Assembly: GCF_021917145.1 (NCBI RefSeq)
Contig: NC_061080.1
Coordinates: 10,305,631 to 10,369,630 of the forward strand
Source: Hypomesus transpacificus
Taxonomy: Eukaryota > Chordata > Actinopteri > Osmeriformes > Osmeridae
Length of the DNA: 64,000 nt
Direction: 5' to 3'
Of the stretch, positions 28,601 through 40,273 are shown piece by piece; the first letter of the stretch is position 1; every line of letters begins with the position of its first letter. The position numbers and the translations under genes are program-made. The notes below the pieces were generated by a model. The model was given only the letters and a program-made list of their open reading frames with translations, was not told the DNA's origin and searched no databases.

Positions 28601-31367
28601 GAGGCGCAAGAGGGGAGAGACGGGGGAGTCAGAGGGGCGGGGGGAGAGGGGGGGAGGGGAGAGGGCCTGTGTCGGGGGGCTGCGGGTGTGGGGGAGAGTG
28701 GGGGCGAGGGGAGAGCAGGAGGGGGGGAGAGCAGGGGTGAGCCCTAGATAGGGCAGAGAGGAGGGGGAGAGGAGGGGGGTGAGACCGAGGAGAGGTAGAT
28801 GGAGGCTGGATTGCACTGAGGGGGTGTGGTCTGTTTGAATGGGTGTGGTCAGGGAGGGACTTAGGAGGAACTGGGAAGGACCATGCTGGGGGGCGGGGCA
28901 TTCAGAAGGACACTCAACTATTTCCTGATCTATAGGCTGGGCGTCTGATTGGTGGGCTACAGATTGGTCACGATGCTCGTCCTCTGATTTACAGTTCATC
29001 ACAGATTTGGGACCTTGTGATTGGTAGTCTACAGTGGGGATGACCTCTGGTTGGCCGAGAGGCTTGTCAATCTCACACGTTTCCTCTGATTGTTGTCCCA
29101 CAGACTGCTCAGGTTGGTCAATCGAACTGTGTTCTTTCAGGGGAGGGGCGGAGTCCATGACAGAGGGCGTGAGGCTAAGTGAGAGGGGCTCTGCCGTAGC
29201 TACGGCAACTTGGTACCAGTCATCGTCACAGATATGGTTGCCGAGGTGTCTGCGTCGGGTGCTGTAAGGAGATGCGGCAAAGGGTTCCTGCGTTTCCACG
29301 ACAATGCGTTGCAGCTTCTCCAGCTTGAGCTTGCCGAACTGGTCGTCAGGGAGATAGAAGTCCTGGAGGTCGAAGGTCGTTAGGACTCGTGTGAGGCTCC
29401 CAGCATGCCTTTCTCCAAGAGACGACACACTCCCTAGACACACAGGAAGTAAACAACTAAATTACCATGGAAACTAAGATTCTGTTAAGTGGTCGTCCAC
29501 AGACACACACACACACCACACACCTCTGTTCTGTAGAGGAGAGCTGGTCCTGAAGATGGGGTAGACCTTGGTCTCTGGTCCTCCAGAGAGAGGCTGGCCT
29601 TCTCGCCCTGGTGCCCCAGGGAGGGGCTGCGAGGCTGGGCCAGGACCAGCAGGATGCTGGGGTCTGTCTGGTGCTACGACCTCCAGCAAGTCTAAACTCA
29701 GAGATCCTCCCAGACCCCTCCCCTTCCTGTTTCCTCTCCTCCACTTCCTGCTCTTGAGGCAGCCTCTCATTGGTGCAGCAATGTGGCCTTTGGAGACCAA
29801 ACACGCATCCTCATTGGTCACTGACTCCCGAGCAGGCATGTGATGGGTTGCGGAGGCCTCTGGAGGCCTCTGATTGGAAGCCAACTCTGAGGTCACGTGG
29901 TCGCCGTCAGTGCCCTGAGACGAGTGTGTGTGTGTCCCTAGTGTTACAGAGTGTGTGTGTATGGTGTGTGTGGTGGGTCTGGCTCTCTTGCGCCCCCTGG
30001 AGAGCTGAGACAGAATGACTGCATGTAGATCCGGCTGGCTCTGGGAGGACGTCATGCGCCTTGTTGTGCGAACGTAGTACTCCACCGGGAAAAGCAGACC
30101 CTCCACCAGTGTGCAGGAGTTCAGAACAGTCCTCTCCTCTCTTCCTTCTCTCTTTCCTTGTTTGATCTCCTCTTTTCCTATTCCTCCCTCGTCTCCTTCC
30201 CCTCCCCCTTCATCTTGCTCTCCTCCTCCCTCTCTCTCCTCTTCTACTGCCCCCATCCCTCCTCCTCCTCCTGCTGCTCCCTGCTGCTTCATCTCTCCTC
30301 CCTCCATCTTTTGGATTACAGCTCCTCCCTCCCTCCTCCCAGGCAGTGTGTCTGTGTCACAGTGTGACATCAGCAGAGAGGGGGATTCAGACTCGGAGCA
30401 GGACAGCAGCTGTTCTGTCTCACCCGCCTCCCCCCTCTTCTCCTCCCCCCTCTCCTCCTCCCCCCTCTTCTCCTCCCCCCTCTTCTCCTCCCTCCCCTCC
30501 AGACGAAGGCTGCTTCGTCGTGACCTGAGGCGAGGGGCGGGACTTAACAAGGGACCCTGTGTTTGTCCGGGGTCAGGGGTTGAAGAGCAGGTTCCTCCAG
30601 CAGGGAGGAGGAAGCGGACAGATGGAGTCCTCTTCTGGCCCACCGAGCTACCTGTGAAAAATAGATTACAAACATGTTATAGACACGCTATAAACATGTT
30701 ACATGCATGTAGTAATCATTTCACTAACAGATAATACATTTATCAACCTTGTTGGGTTTGGTATAGTGCAGCAGTAGAGCCGTGTCTACAGGGTTACGTA
30801 AAGTAAGAAACATTAAATGTTATCAACTCACCTCCAACATGGCCCAGGCCAGGAGCTGAGCCTGGGAGTGCCCTGCCTGGGCTGCCCAGAGTGAGAGGGG
30901 ACGAGGCTGGGTAGAGAGCTGAGCTGGCTTGGCCTTCGTCCCTCTCCTGGTTCTGCTGGGAGATCCGGCTCCTTACATGCCTACGGACTGTCTCTGATCG
31001 CTCTGCACGCTGGAGACAGGATATATCATGATAACACACACACACTGTCTCTGATCATTCACTCACACGGACACACACAGCTTGTGCACCTGAAGTCGCT
31101 GAGCTGTCCGGAGGTACTCTTTCTGAAGCAGGGACAACTTCCTCCTCAACTGGGAGGAGACGGAGAGAGGGTGAGGAAAGAGGGAGGGGGAGAGGGTGAG
31201 GAAAGAGGGAGATAGAGGGTGAGGAAAGAGGGAGAGAGAGGGTGAGGGGAGAGACGAAGAGGTAAATGCATGTATGACTTTGTGGTTGAATAAAGCCCTG
31301 AAACCTATACTCTGCCCACCTGTTCCTTGTCATCGCAACTAAGAACGGCGTTAAAGTTGTCCTCCAT
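25688..31367 (-). CDS. palb2: Partner and localizer of BRCA2
   Basis: Twelve coding exons: 31320-31367, 31090-31149, 30832-31009, 29524-30651, 28478-29433, 28147-28308, 27979-28061, 27704-27847, 27357-27473, 27142-27229, 26786-27042, 25688-25932. Exons 1-3 hold the N-terminal coiled coil (KLSLLQKEYLRTAQRLQ) that in PALB2 binds BRCA1. Exon 4 has the chromatin-association motif (EGLLFPVEYYVRTTRRM) and a GEEKRGEE low-complexity run. Exon 5 contains LPDDQFGKLKLEKLQ. Exons 6-12 form the WD40 propeller that binds BRCA2, ending NGDLSIYHYRPQ. It scaffolds homologous recombination. The coding sum (3466 nt) is one base out of frame, traced to the G8/(GT)n stretch near 25852-25880 in exon 12: assembly error, or a real length variant. 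Confidence 0.95.
26005..26068 (+). repeat. SINE/L2-type tail fragment in palb2 intron 11
   Basis: CATTGCTCTGGGTGAAAGC followed by TTCTGCTAAATAAATCAAATG is recognisable as the conserved 3' tail of teleost SINE/L2 elements; the 5' part is missing. Confidence 0.55.
26090..26785. repeat. CT-rich minisatellite carrying repeated palb2 splice-donor copies
   Basis: Irregular minisatellite in palb2 intron 11. Read on the gene strand, the exon 11 end CTGCTCTGGGAG followed by GTGAGG recurs about nine times (near 26130, 26180, 26308, 26380, 26435, 26506, 26680, 26740 and the genuine site at 26785/26786). A longer stretch of exon 11 end sequence is also copied inside the intron near 26686-26735. Confidence 0.85.
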
Positions 31368-32440
31368 TCTACTTTCGCCACCGAATCTGTAACGTAAACA
31401 CACACAGTATACACTGATTTTGACATAAACAATGTGCCTTGTCAAAATAACTTAATCGTATATTTCAGTTCGTCGTTGAAAGGGTAGCAAGCTAGCTAGC
31501 TAACTAATACTGTGTTATGACGTTTCGACCCCAAGGTAACTAGGGATTCATTTACGAAAACTAGCAAGATAGGTTTCGTGGACACCGGCTATGTTAGCAA
31601 ACAAGCTAGTATAGTGGATTAGTACTGCTAGCTAGCTAAAAGACAACACCAATGGTAGCAAATATCGTTTACTTTACCAAGTGAACAACCAAAGAAAGTC
31701 CTGTGTTAGTACTGTTCCCTCCAGCGCTGTTTTCCCCTCACGTTCCGCTGCTGAAGCCCCACGTCACGAGGATAGACTACTTTCCAATCTCCCGCGACTT
31801 CGGGCGAGATCAGACGATACCGGAAACCATGTGTTGCCAGATATTATAAACCCCCTTTCCATGTTCATGCTTTTGGAGAAGAACTGTGTTTTCACAAACG
31901 CGCTAAAATGTGAAAATCGATTGCTGAAGGTGTTGAATACGTTTTATTTTTAAAGAGCAATGACTATATTCGAATTTGCTAATAGTTCCACAGCAAAACA
32001 TCAGGATTTTGGCTACAAATAGGACGTAATCTTTTGCTATATTTATAATGATTAAAATACTAAACCTGAAAACACCATAGGATTATATTCCTAATCTGTA
32101 ACATGAGCACCAGTTCACATATCTTGAGTATGTACGTATCGCTCATCCCCTATTAATTACAATTCAACTCACTTTGACACAAGACACAAGATGGATTGAA
32201 TCTTTATTATACAGTTGCTCAATGTTGTATGTCATACAGTTTTCCATGATCCAGATAATACTTGGACATGGTCTGAAGCCCGTTTCATACATCTTGATTA
32301 AATATATTTGTTGTTTTAATCAGTAACTTTGGCAACCAACCACGTGATATGGCCAGCTCCAGTACAATCCATCTTTCTCATGCGAACTCATCAAACCTTA
32401 ACTAGCACTACGGTTTATTATATGACAACGACCGCCGCCA
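31368..32440. other. palb2 upstream region / intergenic
   Basis: No gene recognised. It contains GCTAGCTAGC-rich segments near 31490-31640 and is AT-rich afterwards. palb2 promoter elements must lie here, but no clear TATA box was seen. Confidence 0.4.
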
Positions 32441-32727
32441 ACAGGCCGCCGCGGCTCTCCAGGCTCAGGAGGAACAGGCTCTCCAGGCTCAGGAGGAACA
32501 GGCTCTCCAGGCTCAGGAGGAACAGGCTCTCCAGGCTCAGGAGGAACAGGCTCTCCAGGCTCAGGAGGAACAGGCTCTCCAGGCTCAGGAGGAACAGGCT
32601 CTCCAGGCTCAGGAGGAACAGCCTCTCCAGGCTCAGGAGGAACAGCCTCTCCAGGCTCAGGAGGAACAGGCTCTCCAGGCTCAGGAGGAACAGGCTCTCC
32701 AGGCTCAGGAGGAACAGGCTCTCCAGG
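32440..32727. repeat. 24 bp minisatellite (PGEPVPPE-encoding on minus strand)
   Basis: About twelve copies of a 24 bp unit, GGCTCTCCAGGCTCAGGAGG plus AACA. On the minus strand it is open for 113 residues (32398-32739) from an ATG, repeating PGEPVPPE. Because 24 is a multiple of three, open frames are expected without selection. It lies between palb2 and the ZNF-A 3' end; no splice or domain evidence makes it a gene. Confidence 0.9.
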
Positions 32728-32764
32728 TTTCGAACCCATTTTACCCCCGTCCTCTCCACAGGAG

Positions 32765-32860
32765 ACCGACCACCTCTCTCAAACACCACCTCTCTCAAAC
32801 ACCACCTCTCTCAAACACCACCTCTCTCAAACACCACCTCTCTCAAACACCACCTCAGCC
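32765..32860. repeat. ~17 bp minisatellite (CACCTCTCTCAAACAC)
   Basis: Five to six tandem copies directly to the right of the 24 bp minisatellite. Confidence 0.85.
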
Positions 32861-33389
32861 CAGAGCTTCTCTGAGCAGAAAGAAATCTGATGGCACAGGG
32901 AAGCGGTGTTTACACTGAGGCGTGAACACAATTACATTTAGGTCCGACTGTTGATCTTTAGACACTTTTAATTTAAGTATCGTTAATATAGACCAAGTGA
33001 GGATTGATAGCGACACACAAATGTTTAAGGCTAACTGTCTTCTGCATCGGTGGGCCACGCCAGGACTAGGCTTGTCTCGTCACAGTGTTTACGAGCAGAG
33101 GAAATGACCGAGGATCATTTGAGATGTCGGGAATAATATCTGTGATGGCAGGAGGTGGAGACATGACCCCAGGGCACCACAGACGCACAGAAATGTAAAA
33201 CACATCCTAGCTTTAGACTACAACGAGTAAGACAATGTTCTCGAGAGGACAAAAAGTTCAGTGTCTTTTAACAAAAAAGTGATAACGGGCATTTCCGTTA
33301 AAGTAAGTAACTGCGTTTCCCACCGGGGTAAACAAGCATCGTCAGTCGGCCGTCTTTCCACCCGAGGACAGTTTCACATCGACGTCATA

Positions 33390-36300
33390 CTAATCATCAT
33401 CGCTTTGCATGGAGTCTTCCTCCCCATTCTCCACGATCTTGATTGGCAGGGTGATTCCCGGATGGGCCTTGCGCTGGTGTTTGAGGAGGGTGGAGGTGCG
33501 GGTGAAGCCCTGCCCGCAGGCAGAGCAGCGGTACGGCCGCTCTCCCGAGTGGGTCCTCAGGTGGGCCGTGAGGTCGGACAGCCGGTTGAACGTCTTGCCA
33601 CAATGCTGGCAACCGTGCGGCTTCTCCCTGACGTGCACTAGCATGTGCTCCTTCAGCCTGCCCGGCTGGGCGAAGCTGCGCCCGCACTCGGAGCAGGAGT
33701 AGGGCTTCACGTCCGAGTGCAGCAAGGCGTGCCTCTTTAGCGCCCCGGAGTACGAGAAGCTCTTTCCGCAGACGGAGCAGTGGTACGGCCTCTCTCCAGA
33801 GTGAACCTTCTGGTGGTCTTTCAGGTGGCCACTCTGGGTGAAGGTCTTGTCGCACATGGAGCACTTGTAGGGTTTCTCCCCGGAGTGGATCCTCATGTGG
33901 ATGTGCAGCGCCGAGCGCTTCAGGCAGTCTCTGCCGCAGAGAGGACAGATGTGCTCGGTCTTCTTGGAGGTTTTGTCGGCCTGCTGGGGGGCTGAGGCCT
34001 CCTCCTCTCCAGGGAGTCGGTGGCGCTTGACGTGTTTCCGGAGGCATCCGGAGAGAGCAAAGGTTTTCCCACAGATGGGGCAGATGTAGGGTCTCTCTCC
34101 CGTGTGGACACGCATGTGGTCGGTCAGGGCAGACTTCTTGCGGAAGCTCTTCTCGCAGGCGGAGCAAGGGAAGGGTTTCTCTCCTGAGTGGGTCAGCATG
34201 TGGTTCTGTAAGGAGCACCTCTTCTGGTAGCCTTTCCCACACAGCCTACAGACGTGGGGTTGGAGTGTGATGCCGTGATGGTTGGAAGCACCATCCTGGA
34301 GGTTGATACCACTGGATCCTGGAGGAAGTAAACACAGTTGGAGAAAACAAAACAGATTAAGCACGATGAGGCAGGTGAGGGACACAGTACATGCAGGAAA
34401 TATTGAAATAGTAAAATTGTACTACAGAAAAAACGATGTGAAATCTCAGAAAAATTGCCTCACCAAGGCCAGGGACATCAACCATTGTTCCCCCAGAGAA
34501 GACCACAGCACCAAGACTGTTGTCTTCATCCTCCTCCTCCTCCTCCTCTTCCTCCTCCTCATCACTGTCATCAAAATTCACTTCTTTCTTCAGACTAAAG
34601 TCCTCTGGCTCCTCAGGCCCATGCTGCGGCCTGCTCTGGTCACCGTGGTTACCAGTCTTCAGCGTGGGGGGGGTCAACCTGGATTCTGACAGCCAGGAAG
34701 TAGAACAGCTGGACTCCAACGCCTCCTGCCCGTCATAACCAGTGCGTGTAAAAGGAGAAGTGAGGAGGAGAGCCAAAGTCCCAAGCCCAGACCTAGGCCC
34801 AGACCCAGAACTAGGCCCAGAACTAGGCCCAGGCCCAGAACTGGGCCCAGGCCCAGAACCGGGCCCAGGCCCAGAACCGGGCCCAGACCCAAGCCCAGGC
34901 CCAGACCCAACCCCAGGCCTGTCCCTGGAGTGGATCTGCTGGTGTCTCTTCATACTCCCCAGCTGGGAGAAGCTCCTCCCACAATCCTCACACTGGTAGG
35001 GCTTCTCTCTGGTGTGGGAGCGCCGGTGACACTGCAGGTAGGACGTTTCTGAGAAGCCTTTACCGCACACATCGCAGACATGGCGTTTCTCCCCTGTGTG
35101 AGTCACCTGGTGCTTCTGCAGGGCCGACAGCCTGAAGAAGGTCTTCCCACACACGCTGCAGCAGTGCGGCCTCTCTCCTGTGTGCGTGTTCAGATGCTCT
35201 CGGAGACTACTTATCCTGGTGAACCTCTTGCCACATGCAGCGCAAGGGTGGGGTTTCTCTCCTGTGTGTGAGCGCTCGTGCCTTCTCAGCGCCCCCTGGT
35301 GACTGAACCTCACGCCGCAGTCTGAACAGGAGTAGGGTTTCTCCCCCGTGTGAACCTTCTCGTGTTCTTTCAGGTGCTCCTTCTGGCGGAAGTGCTTCCC
35401 ACATGCGGGGCAGGGGTAAGGTTTCTCTCCTGTGTGGGTCTTCATATGCATCTGGAGTCTGAAGAAGGATGGACACTCCCTCCCACACTCAAGGCAGCGG
35501 TGGAACTTCTTCACTGTCTGGTTCTCCTGCTGGTTCTCATGATTGCTCTTCTCACCTTCTCCTTGAGAGCACACACACAGGGACACAGAGAGAGAACACA
35601 CACAGATTTTTCACAGAGTTTCCACCTGAAACCCAACAAAAGCTGTCCTAATAATCCAAACCTATCCTCACACAATTGACTGTGTCAGACTGACCTGATT
35701 GAAGAGAATCCCACTCCACTTCCTCTCCGTCAGAGTTGATCAGACCCCCTACAGCCTCCTCGTCCTCTTCGCTTCCTGCCTGGTCTACACAGCTACTGTC
35801 CTGTCGCCTTGGCGACACGCTGGATTCGGAATCACGGCATTCCTATAACACAGAAAGATCAGAGCGCAGTTTAAGCCAAAGACCCATACACCGAAACCCT
35901 CTGATGATCAACAATCCCAGTCTCCTACCGTGTGTGTGACCCCCGCTGGGGCAGCATCGGGGCCCAGGCCCCCGGCTCCTCCCCCGGAGGTCTGGCTCGC
36001 GGTGCTGCAGGGGCCCAGGGAGTTCCGCTGGTGCCGACTCAGATTCTCCACCAGCGTGAAGCGCATCCCGCAGACAGAGCAGTGGAACGGCTTCTCCTTG
36101 GTGTGAACCCTGAGGTGCTGCTTCAGCCGGGAGGCGATGTTGAAGCTCTTGCCGCACTCGGAGCAGCAGTGCGGTCTCTCCACGCCGTGGCTGCTCCTCT
36201 GGTGGTCCTTCAGCCTGGTGGACGTGGTGAAGCTTTGATCGCACCGCGTGCAGCGGTAGAAGTTCTCCCCCGTGTGGATCTGCATGTGGATCTTCAGAGA

Positions 36301-39300
36301 CACCAGCTGGGCGAAGCCCTTGCCGCAGTGGGAGCAGCGGTAGGGTGTCTCCCCCGTGTGCAACCGCTCGTGCTTAACCAGCGTGCCCGAGTGGGCGAAG
36401 CTCTTGTCGCAGAAGGAGCACTGGTAGGGTCTCTCCCCCGTGTGCACCCTGTCATGGCTCTTCAGCTTGGCTGCCGTGGAGAAGCTCTTCTCGCACTGGC
36501 GGCAGCGGAACGACTTCTCTCCGGAGTGGGTGAGCTGATGCAGCTTGAGGTGGGCCACCTGGGTGAAGTCTTTCCCGCACTCGGAGCAGCTGTGGGGCTT
36601 GTGGCCGCTGTGCAGCAGCTGGTGCCTCTTGAGGTCTCCCAGGTGGGTGAAGCGGCTGCTGCAGTCGGGGCAGGCGTAGGCCCTCTCCCCGCTGTGCACC
36701 TTCTGGTGGGTCTTGAGGTTGGCCGCCTGGGAGAACTGCTTCCCGCACACGAGGCAGGGGAAGGGCTTCTCACCCGTGTGGGTCCTGTGGTGCAGCATCA
36801 GCTTGTAGGCGCTGGACAGCCGGCGGCCGCACTGTGAGCAGCAGTGGGTTCCCCTGCTCTCCTGGTTCTCCTGGTAGGGTTCACTTCCTCGTAGACTCTC
36901 TTCCCCTCCCAGTCCTGGGAACACAGACATGCACGTATCAGACAACATGAACATAGCGTACACCCACAAGCAGGACGTCCATCAACCATCTCCTACTCCA
37001 CACCGTGATCATATCTCACCGTAAGAGGGATCTTCCTCCTCCTCCTCCTTCACCACCACCACCTGTCTCTCCCAGGCATCATCCTTGCTGGGCGACTCCT
37101 CAGACTCTAGATCTGGCTGGCTGGCAGATCCTCCCTGGCGTCCTGCCACGGGCCTCGAGGTCCCCCCAGACAGTAGAGCCTCCAGCCTCTCCCTCTGGCC
37201 CCCAGACTTCCAACCTGGACCACGAAAGCCTCGAGGCTCTGGAACAAACTTCCTGTTCCCGTCGTGGGCTCTCTGGTGGACCCTGTAGTTCACCCAGAGA
37301 GTGAAGCGCCTCCCACAGAGACCGCAGGAGTACGGCTCCTCTGCGGGAGCCGCGCCGTGTGATCTCGGCTCCGCGGGTCTGCCGAGGCCCCTCCCAAACC
37401 GGGAGCGTCGGAAAGGAGTCTTCCAGGCATTCATGCACACGTGTCGGGTCAGAGAGCGCCGTTGAGAGAACGTCTTCCCGCTCACAATGCGGCGGTTGGA
37501 TATCCCCCTGGCATGGAGGTGCTCGTGCCTCGGATCAGACTCCGGCAGGGAGAAGCTCCCGCCCTCGGGTGCATCCTGGAGTTCCTGCTGCTCCGGCTCA
37601 GACAGACAGCTCCCCCTGCTGTCCGGGAGGGGGACGTGGCTGTTGGCCGTCAGCCTGTTCTCACAGTGCAATGCCATGTGGGACTTCAGGTACCAGAGAC
37701 GGGAGAAGCGCTTCCCGCACTGCGAGCAGGGGTGCGGTTTCTCCCCGGTGTGGGTGCGGCGGTGCTGAATAAGCTGTCCCTGGCTGACGAAGCTCACTCC
37801 ACAGTCGGGGCAGCGGTACGGCTTCTCTCCAGTGTGCAGACGGGCGTGGTTGTGGAGGTGCGCCGTCTCTCTGAAGCGCTTCCCACACACGAGGCAGGGG
37901 AACGGCCTGGCATCCGTGTGTGTGGCCTGATGCCGCCGTAGCTTGGATGGGTTGGGGAAGTCCTTCTGGCAGACGGTGCAGGCGTACGGACGCTTCCCGC
38001 TGTGGACGTAGCGGAAGTGAGTGCTGACCTGCTCCTGGCTGATATACGTCTTGCCGCACTCCAAGCAGCTGAAGGGCCTCTCGCCCGTGTGTGTCCTCAG
38101 GTGGACGGTGAGCCGGTGTTTGGTCAGGAAGCCCTTCCCACACACGGAGCAGCTGTGAGGTCTCTCCCCCGTGTGGGACATTATGTGGGTTCTGAGTGTG
38201 GACGGGCTGAGAAACGTCTTCCCACACTCCAGGCAGCTGTGGGGAGGTTTTGTCGTCCCTGACGATGCACGGCCATGCCGCCCCGTGGTTCCCGACGTGG
38301 AGGGACCCTCCTCACTGTGGAACCCACCGCTGAAGGGTTCTCCCGGAGGGGCAGAAAAGGAGCTGTGGAACCCACCGCTGAAGGGTTCTCCTGGAGGGGC
38401 AGAAGAAGAGGAGCTGTGATTAGGGAATTCTCGCAAGCCACAGAGGGAAAAGTTGAAGGATGTTTTAGTGTGATGTTTTGAAGGAGCAGGAATGTGTACG
38501 TTATTAACAGGGTTCATACAGATACTGTGTAATGAATCTCAAGGGGTCTCATTTATAAAACTGTGCGTAGGATTCTTACTAAAAGTGTACGTAGGCCAAA
38601 AACCCTAAAATGGCGTACGCCAAAGAAAATTCTGAATTGCGCGTACGCACACCTGTAAGCAATGTTCCCTTTATAAATTACAGATTACCCACAAGTGTGC
38701 CTACGTGAATCAGCATTCTACCCGGCCATGAACACGCCCATTTTTTTCCATAAAATGGTCAATGCAAAGCACCTCATGAATGATAATCTATATATCTATA
38801 TTAATGACCATGGCACGTTATTTACGATGACTCATGGCGACCGGTGGGAACAAATCTAAAAAGCGCAACTTTTCAGACACTGTTAGCATATTGGTGGAGG
38901 CCCGAAAACCACATTATTTGGTGGCCGGTGGATCACCAATAAAAAAAACAGTGCGAGTGGCGTCAACTGTGCCAGTGATACCGCGAGTCGAGATTCAATT
39001 TGTCATCTGCGTCGCCAATTCCCACTGTCTCCAAATGTGCGTAGGCCTACGGGAGGGTCAGAGTTTGCATGGAGGACCGCACATTCTCCCGTCAAGTTTT
39101 ATTTTTTTTATAAATCACAACCTTTGCCTAGAAAATGGCATACGCACACTTTCAGCCTCGTTTTGTGCGCAAAGTTTATAAATAGGGTGGGGTTTCTCTC
39201 CTGTGGACCCCAGGGCTTTCAAAGCACTAATTTGGGGATTTTCAAGGACTACAATCAGAGATCTCATTTATCAAACATATACTTTATTTACTTTAAATTA

Positions 39301-40261
39301 ATCCTTATTAAAGCTACAAATGTTATTCAATTAAGAGCAGCGAGTTATTCTCTTTTTATTTTGTTAACAAATTAATTAACTTGCTAACGTTAATGAGACG
39401 GACAGCAGTGGTTTTATTAGATGGCTGTCTCTTTAAGACCTGACACACGTCACGGATTTGACACAAATCCAGGGTCAGATGGCTGAGTGGTTAGGCAATC
39501 GGGCTATTAATCACAAGGTTGCCAGTTTGATTCCGGGCAGCGCCAAATGACGTTGCCTTGCCTTGGGGGGAATGTCCTTGTACTTACTATAAGTCGCTCT
39601 GGATAAGAGCGTCTGATAAATGACTCAATGTAAATCTGGTTTTCTTCCAGCTCTTCACCTTCATTTAAGATTTTGAAACTCATTTAAGACATGGTCATTT
39701 TGACCATTTTCTGTTTCGTCCTTAAGTAGGCCTAATCAATACGGTACTGGCGCTGAGAAGAAGCGGCTTTTCTCTCTGTGTGTGAGTCGGGTTTGTGTGC
39801 AAAGAATGCTGCGTCAGACAGCGCTTCTTCAGAACCTAATCGATTTCTACTATGGCTCTCATCGTGCTTGAAAAACACTTTGATGAATTGAGAACATGAT
39901 CATATGCTACAACACAAACCAAAGAATGACAGAAAAAAACGGATGGTGGTTGAATTCAATTCGCAAAAGGGGGGATGGGCTGAGGCGTTAATTTTGAGCG
40001 AAAATACCATATGTTTTATAGAAAAGAATTAACTAACCAGTTTCCCCACCAAAAGAGATGAGGGCAGTACTAACCAGTTACCTAAAGAGATGAGGGCAGT
40101 ACTAACCAGTTACCTAAAGAGATGAGGGCAGTACTAACCAGTTTCCTAAAGAGATGAGGGCAGTACTAACCAGTTTCCCCACCAGATGAAGTCAGCACAC
40201 CGACCCCATACTCTTCGTAGCCATCCTCCTCTTCCTCCTTCACCTTCATCACCAGCTCCAT
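33390..40261 (-). CDS. Large C2H2 zinc-finger protein, ~34 fingers in four exons (ZNF-A)
   Basis: Exons 40183-40273 (ATG at 40261), 37020-38390, 35929-36914, 35695-35842, 34464-35561 and 33390-34318. All junctions are GT-AG with matching phases and the coding sum from the ATG is 4611 nt with no stop. The first exon gives an acidic MELVMKVKEEEED leader. Then come 8 fingers plus one degenerate, a VVVVKEEEEEDPSYG link, 10 fingers (the last lacking its final His), an acidic [14 protein letters not shown] exon, 7 fingers, a GPGS-type repeat, and 9 fingers, ending EEDSMQSDDD. Linkers are mostly TGEKP/SGERP, typical of DNA-binding arrays, so a nuclear transcription factor is inferred. The finger exons could also be alternative ends of a multi-transcript locus: read-through ORFs stop soon after each donor. 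A non-coding upstream exon is likely but was not identified. Confidence 0.82.
34740..34915. repeat. Coding GPGSGPG minisatellite in ZNF-A
   Basis: 12-18 bp repeats of the CCCAGACCCAGAACTAGG type encode a Gly-Pro-Gly-Ser linker after the seventh finger of the exon 34464-35561. The homologous exon at 55494-56943 lacks the expansion. Confidence 0.85.
38543..39190 (+). mobile_element. Degenerate PIF/Harbinger-like element
   Basis: Ends show imperfect inverted TTTATAAA-ACTGTGCG-like termini (left GGTCTCATTTATAAAACTG, right CGCAAAGTTTATAAATAGGG). An internal frame from 38834 begins MATGGNKSKKRNFSDTVSIL, resembling the Myb/SANT-like protein of Harbinger transposons, and soon degenerates. No DDE nuclease is left. 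It sits in the ZNF-A intron between 38390 and 40183. Confidence 0.5.
39478..39633 (+). repeat. tRNA-derived SINE
   Basis: Head GGCTGAGTGGTTAGGCAATC (A box) and GGTTGCCAGTTTGATTCC (B box), then a body and the conserved tail TCGCTCTGGATAAGAGCGTC. In the ZNF-A first intron. Confidence 0.9.
40030..40182. repeat. ~33 bp minisatellite at the ZNF-A first donor site
   Basis: Four to five copies containing (minus strand) AACTGGTTAGTACTGCCC and TCATCTCTTT. The array starts at the exon 40183 donor and its last copy again carries a GGTGGGGAAACTGG donor-like sequence. The homologous intron of ZNF-B has a single diverged copy. Confidence 0.8.
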
Positions 40262-40273
40262 GGATTCAGGTCC

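Noticed and set aside
32398-32739. PGEPVPPE-repeat ORF as a collagen-like gene
   Set aside because: Consists only of the 24 bp minisatellite; no Gly-X-Y pattern, signal peptide or flanking exons.
35932-36837. 301-residue plus-strand ORF opposite the ten-finger exon
   Set aside because: Antisense shadow of C2H2 codons; the minus strand has clear C2H2 spacing and linkers.
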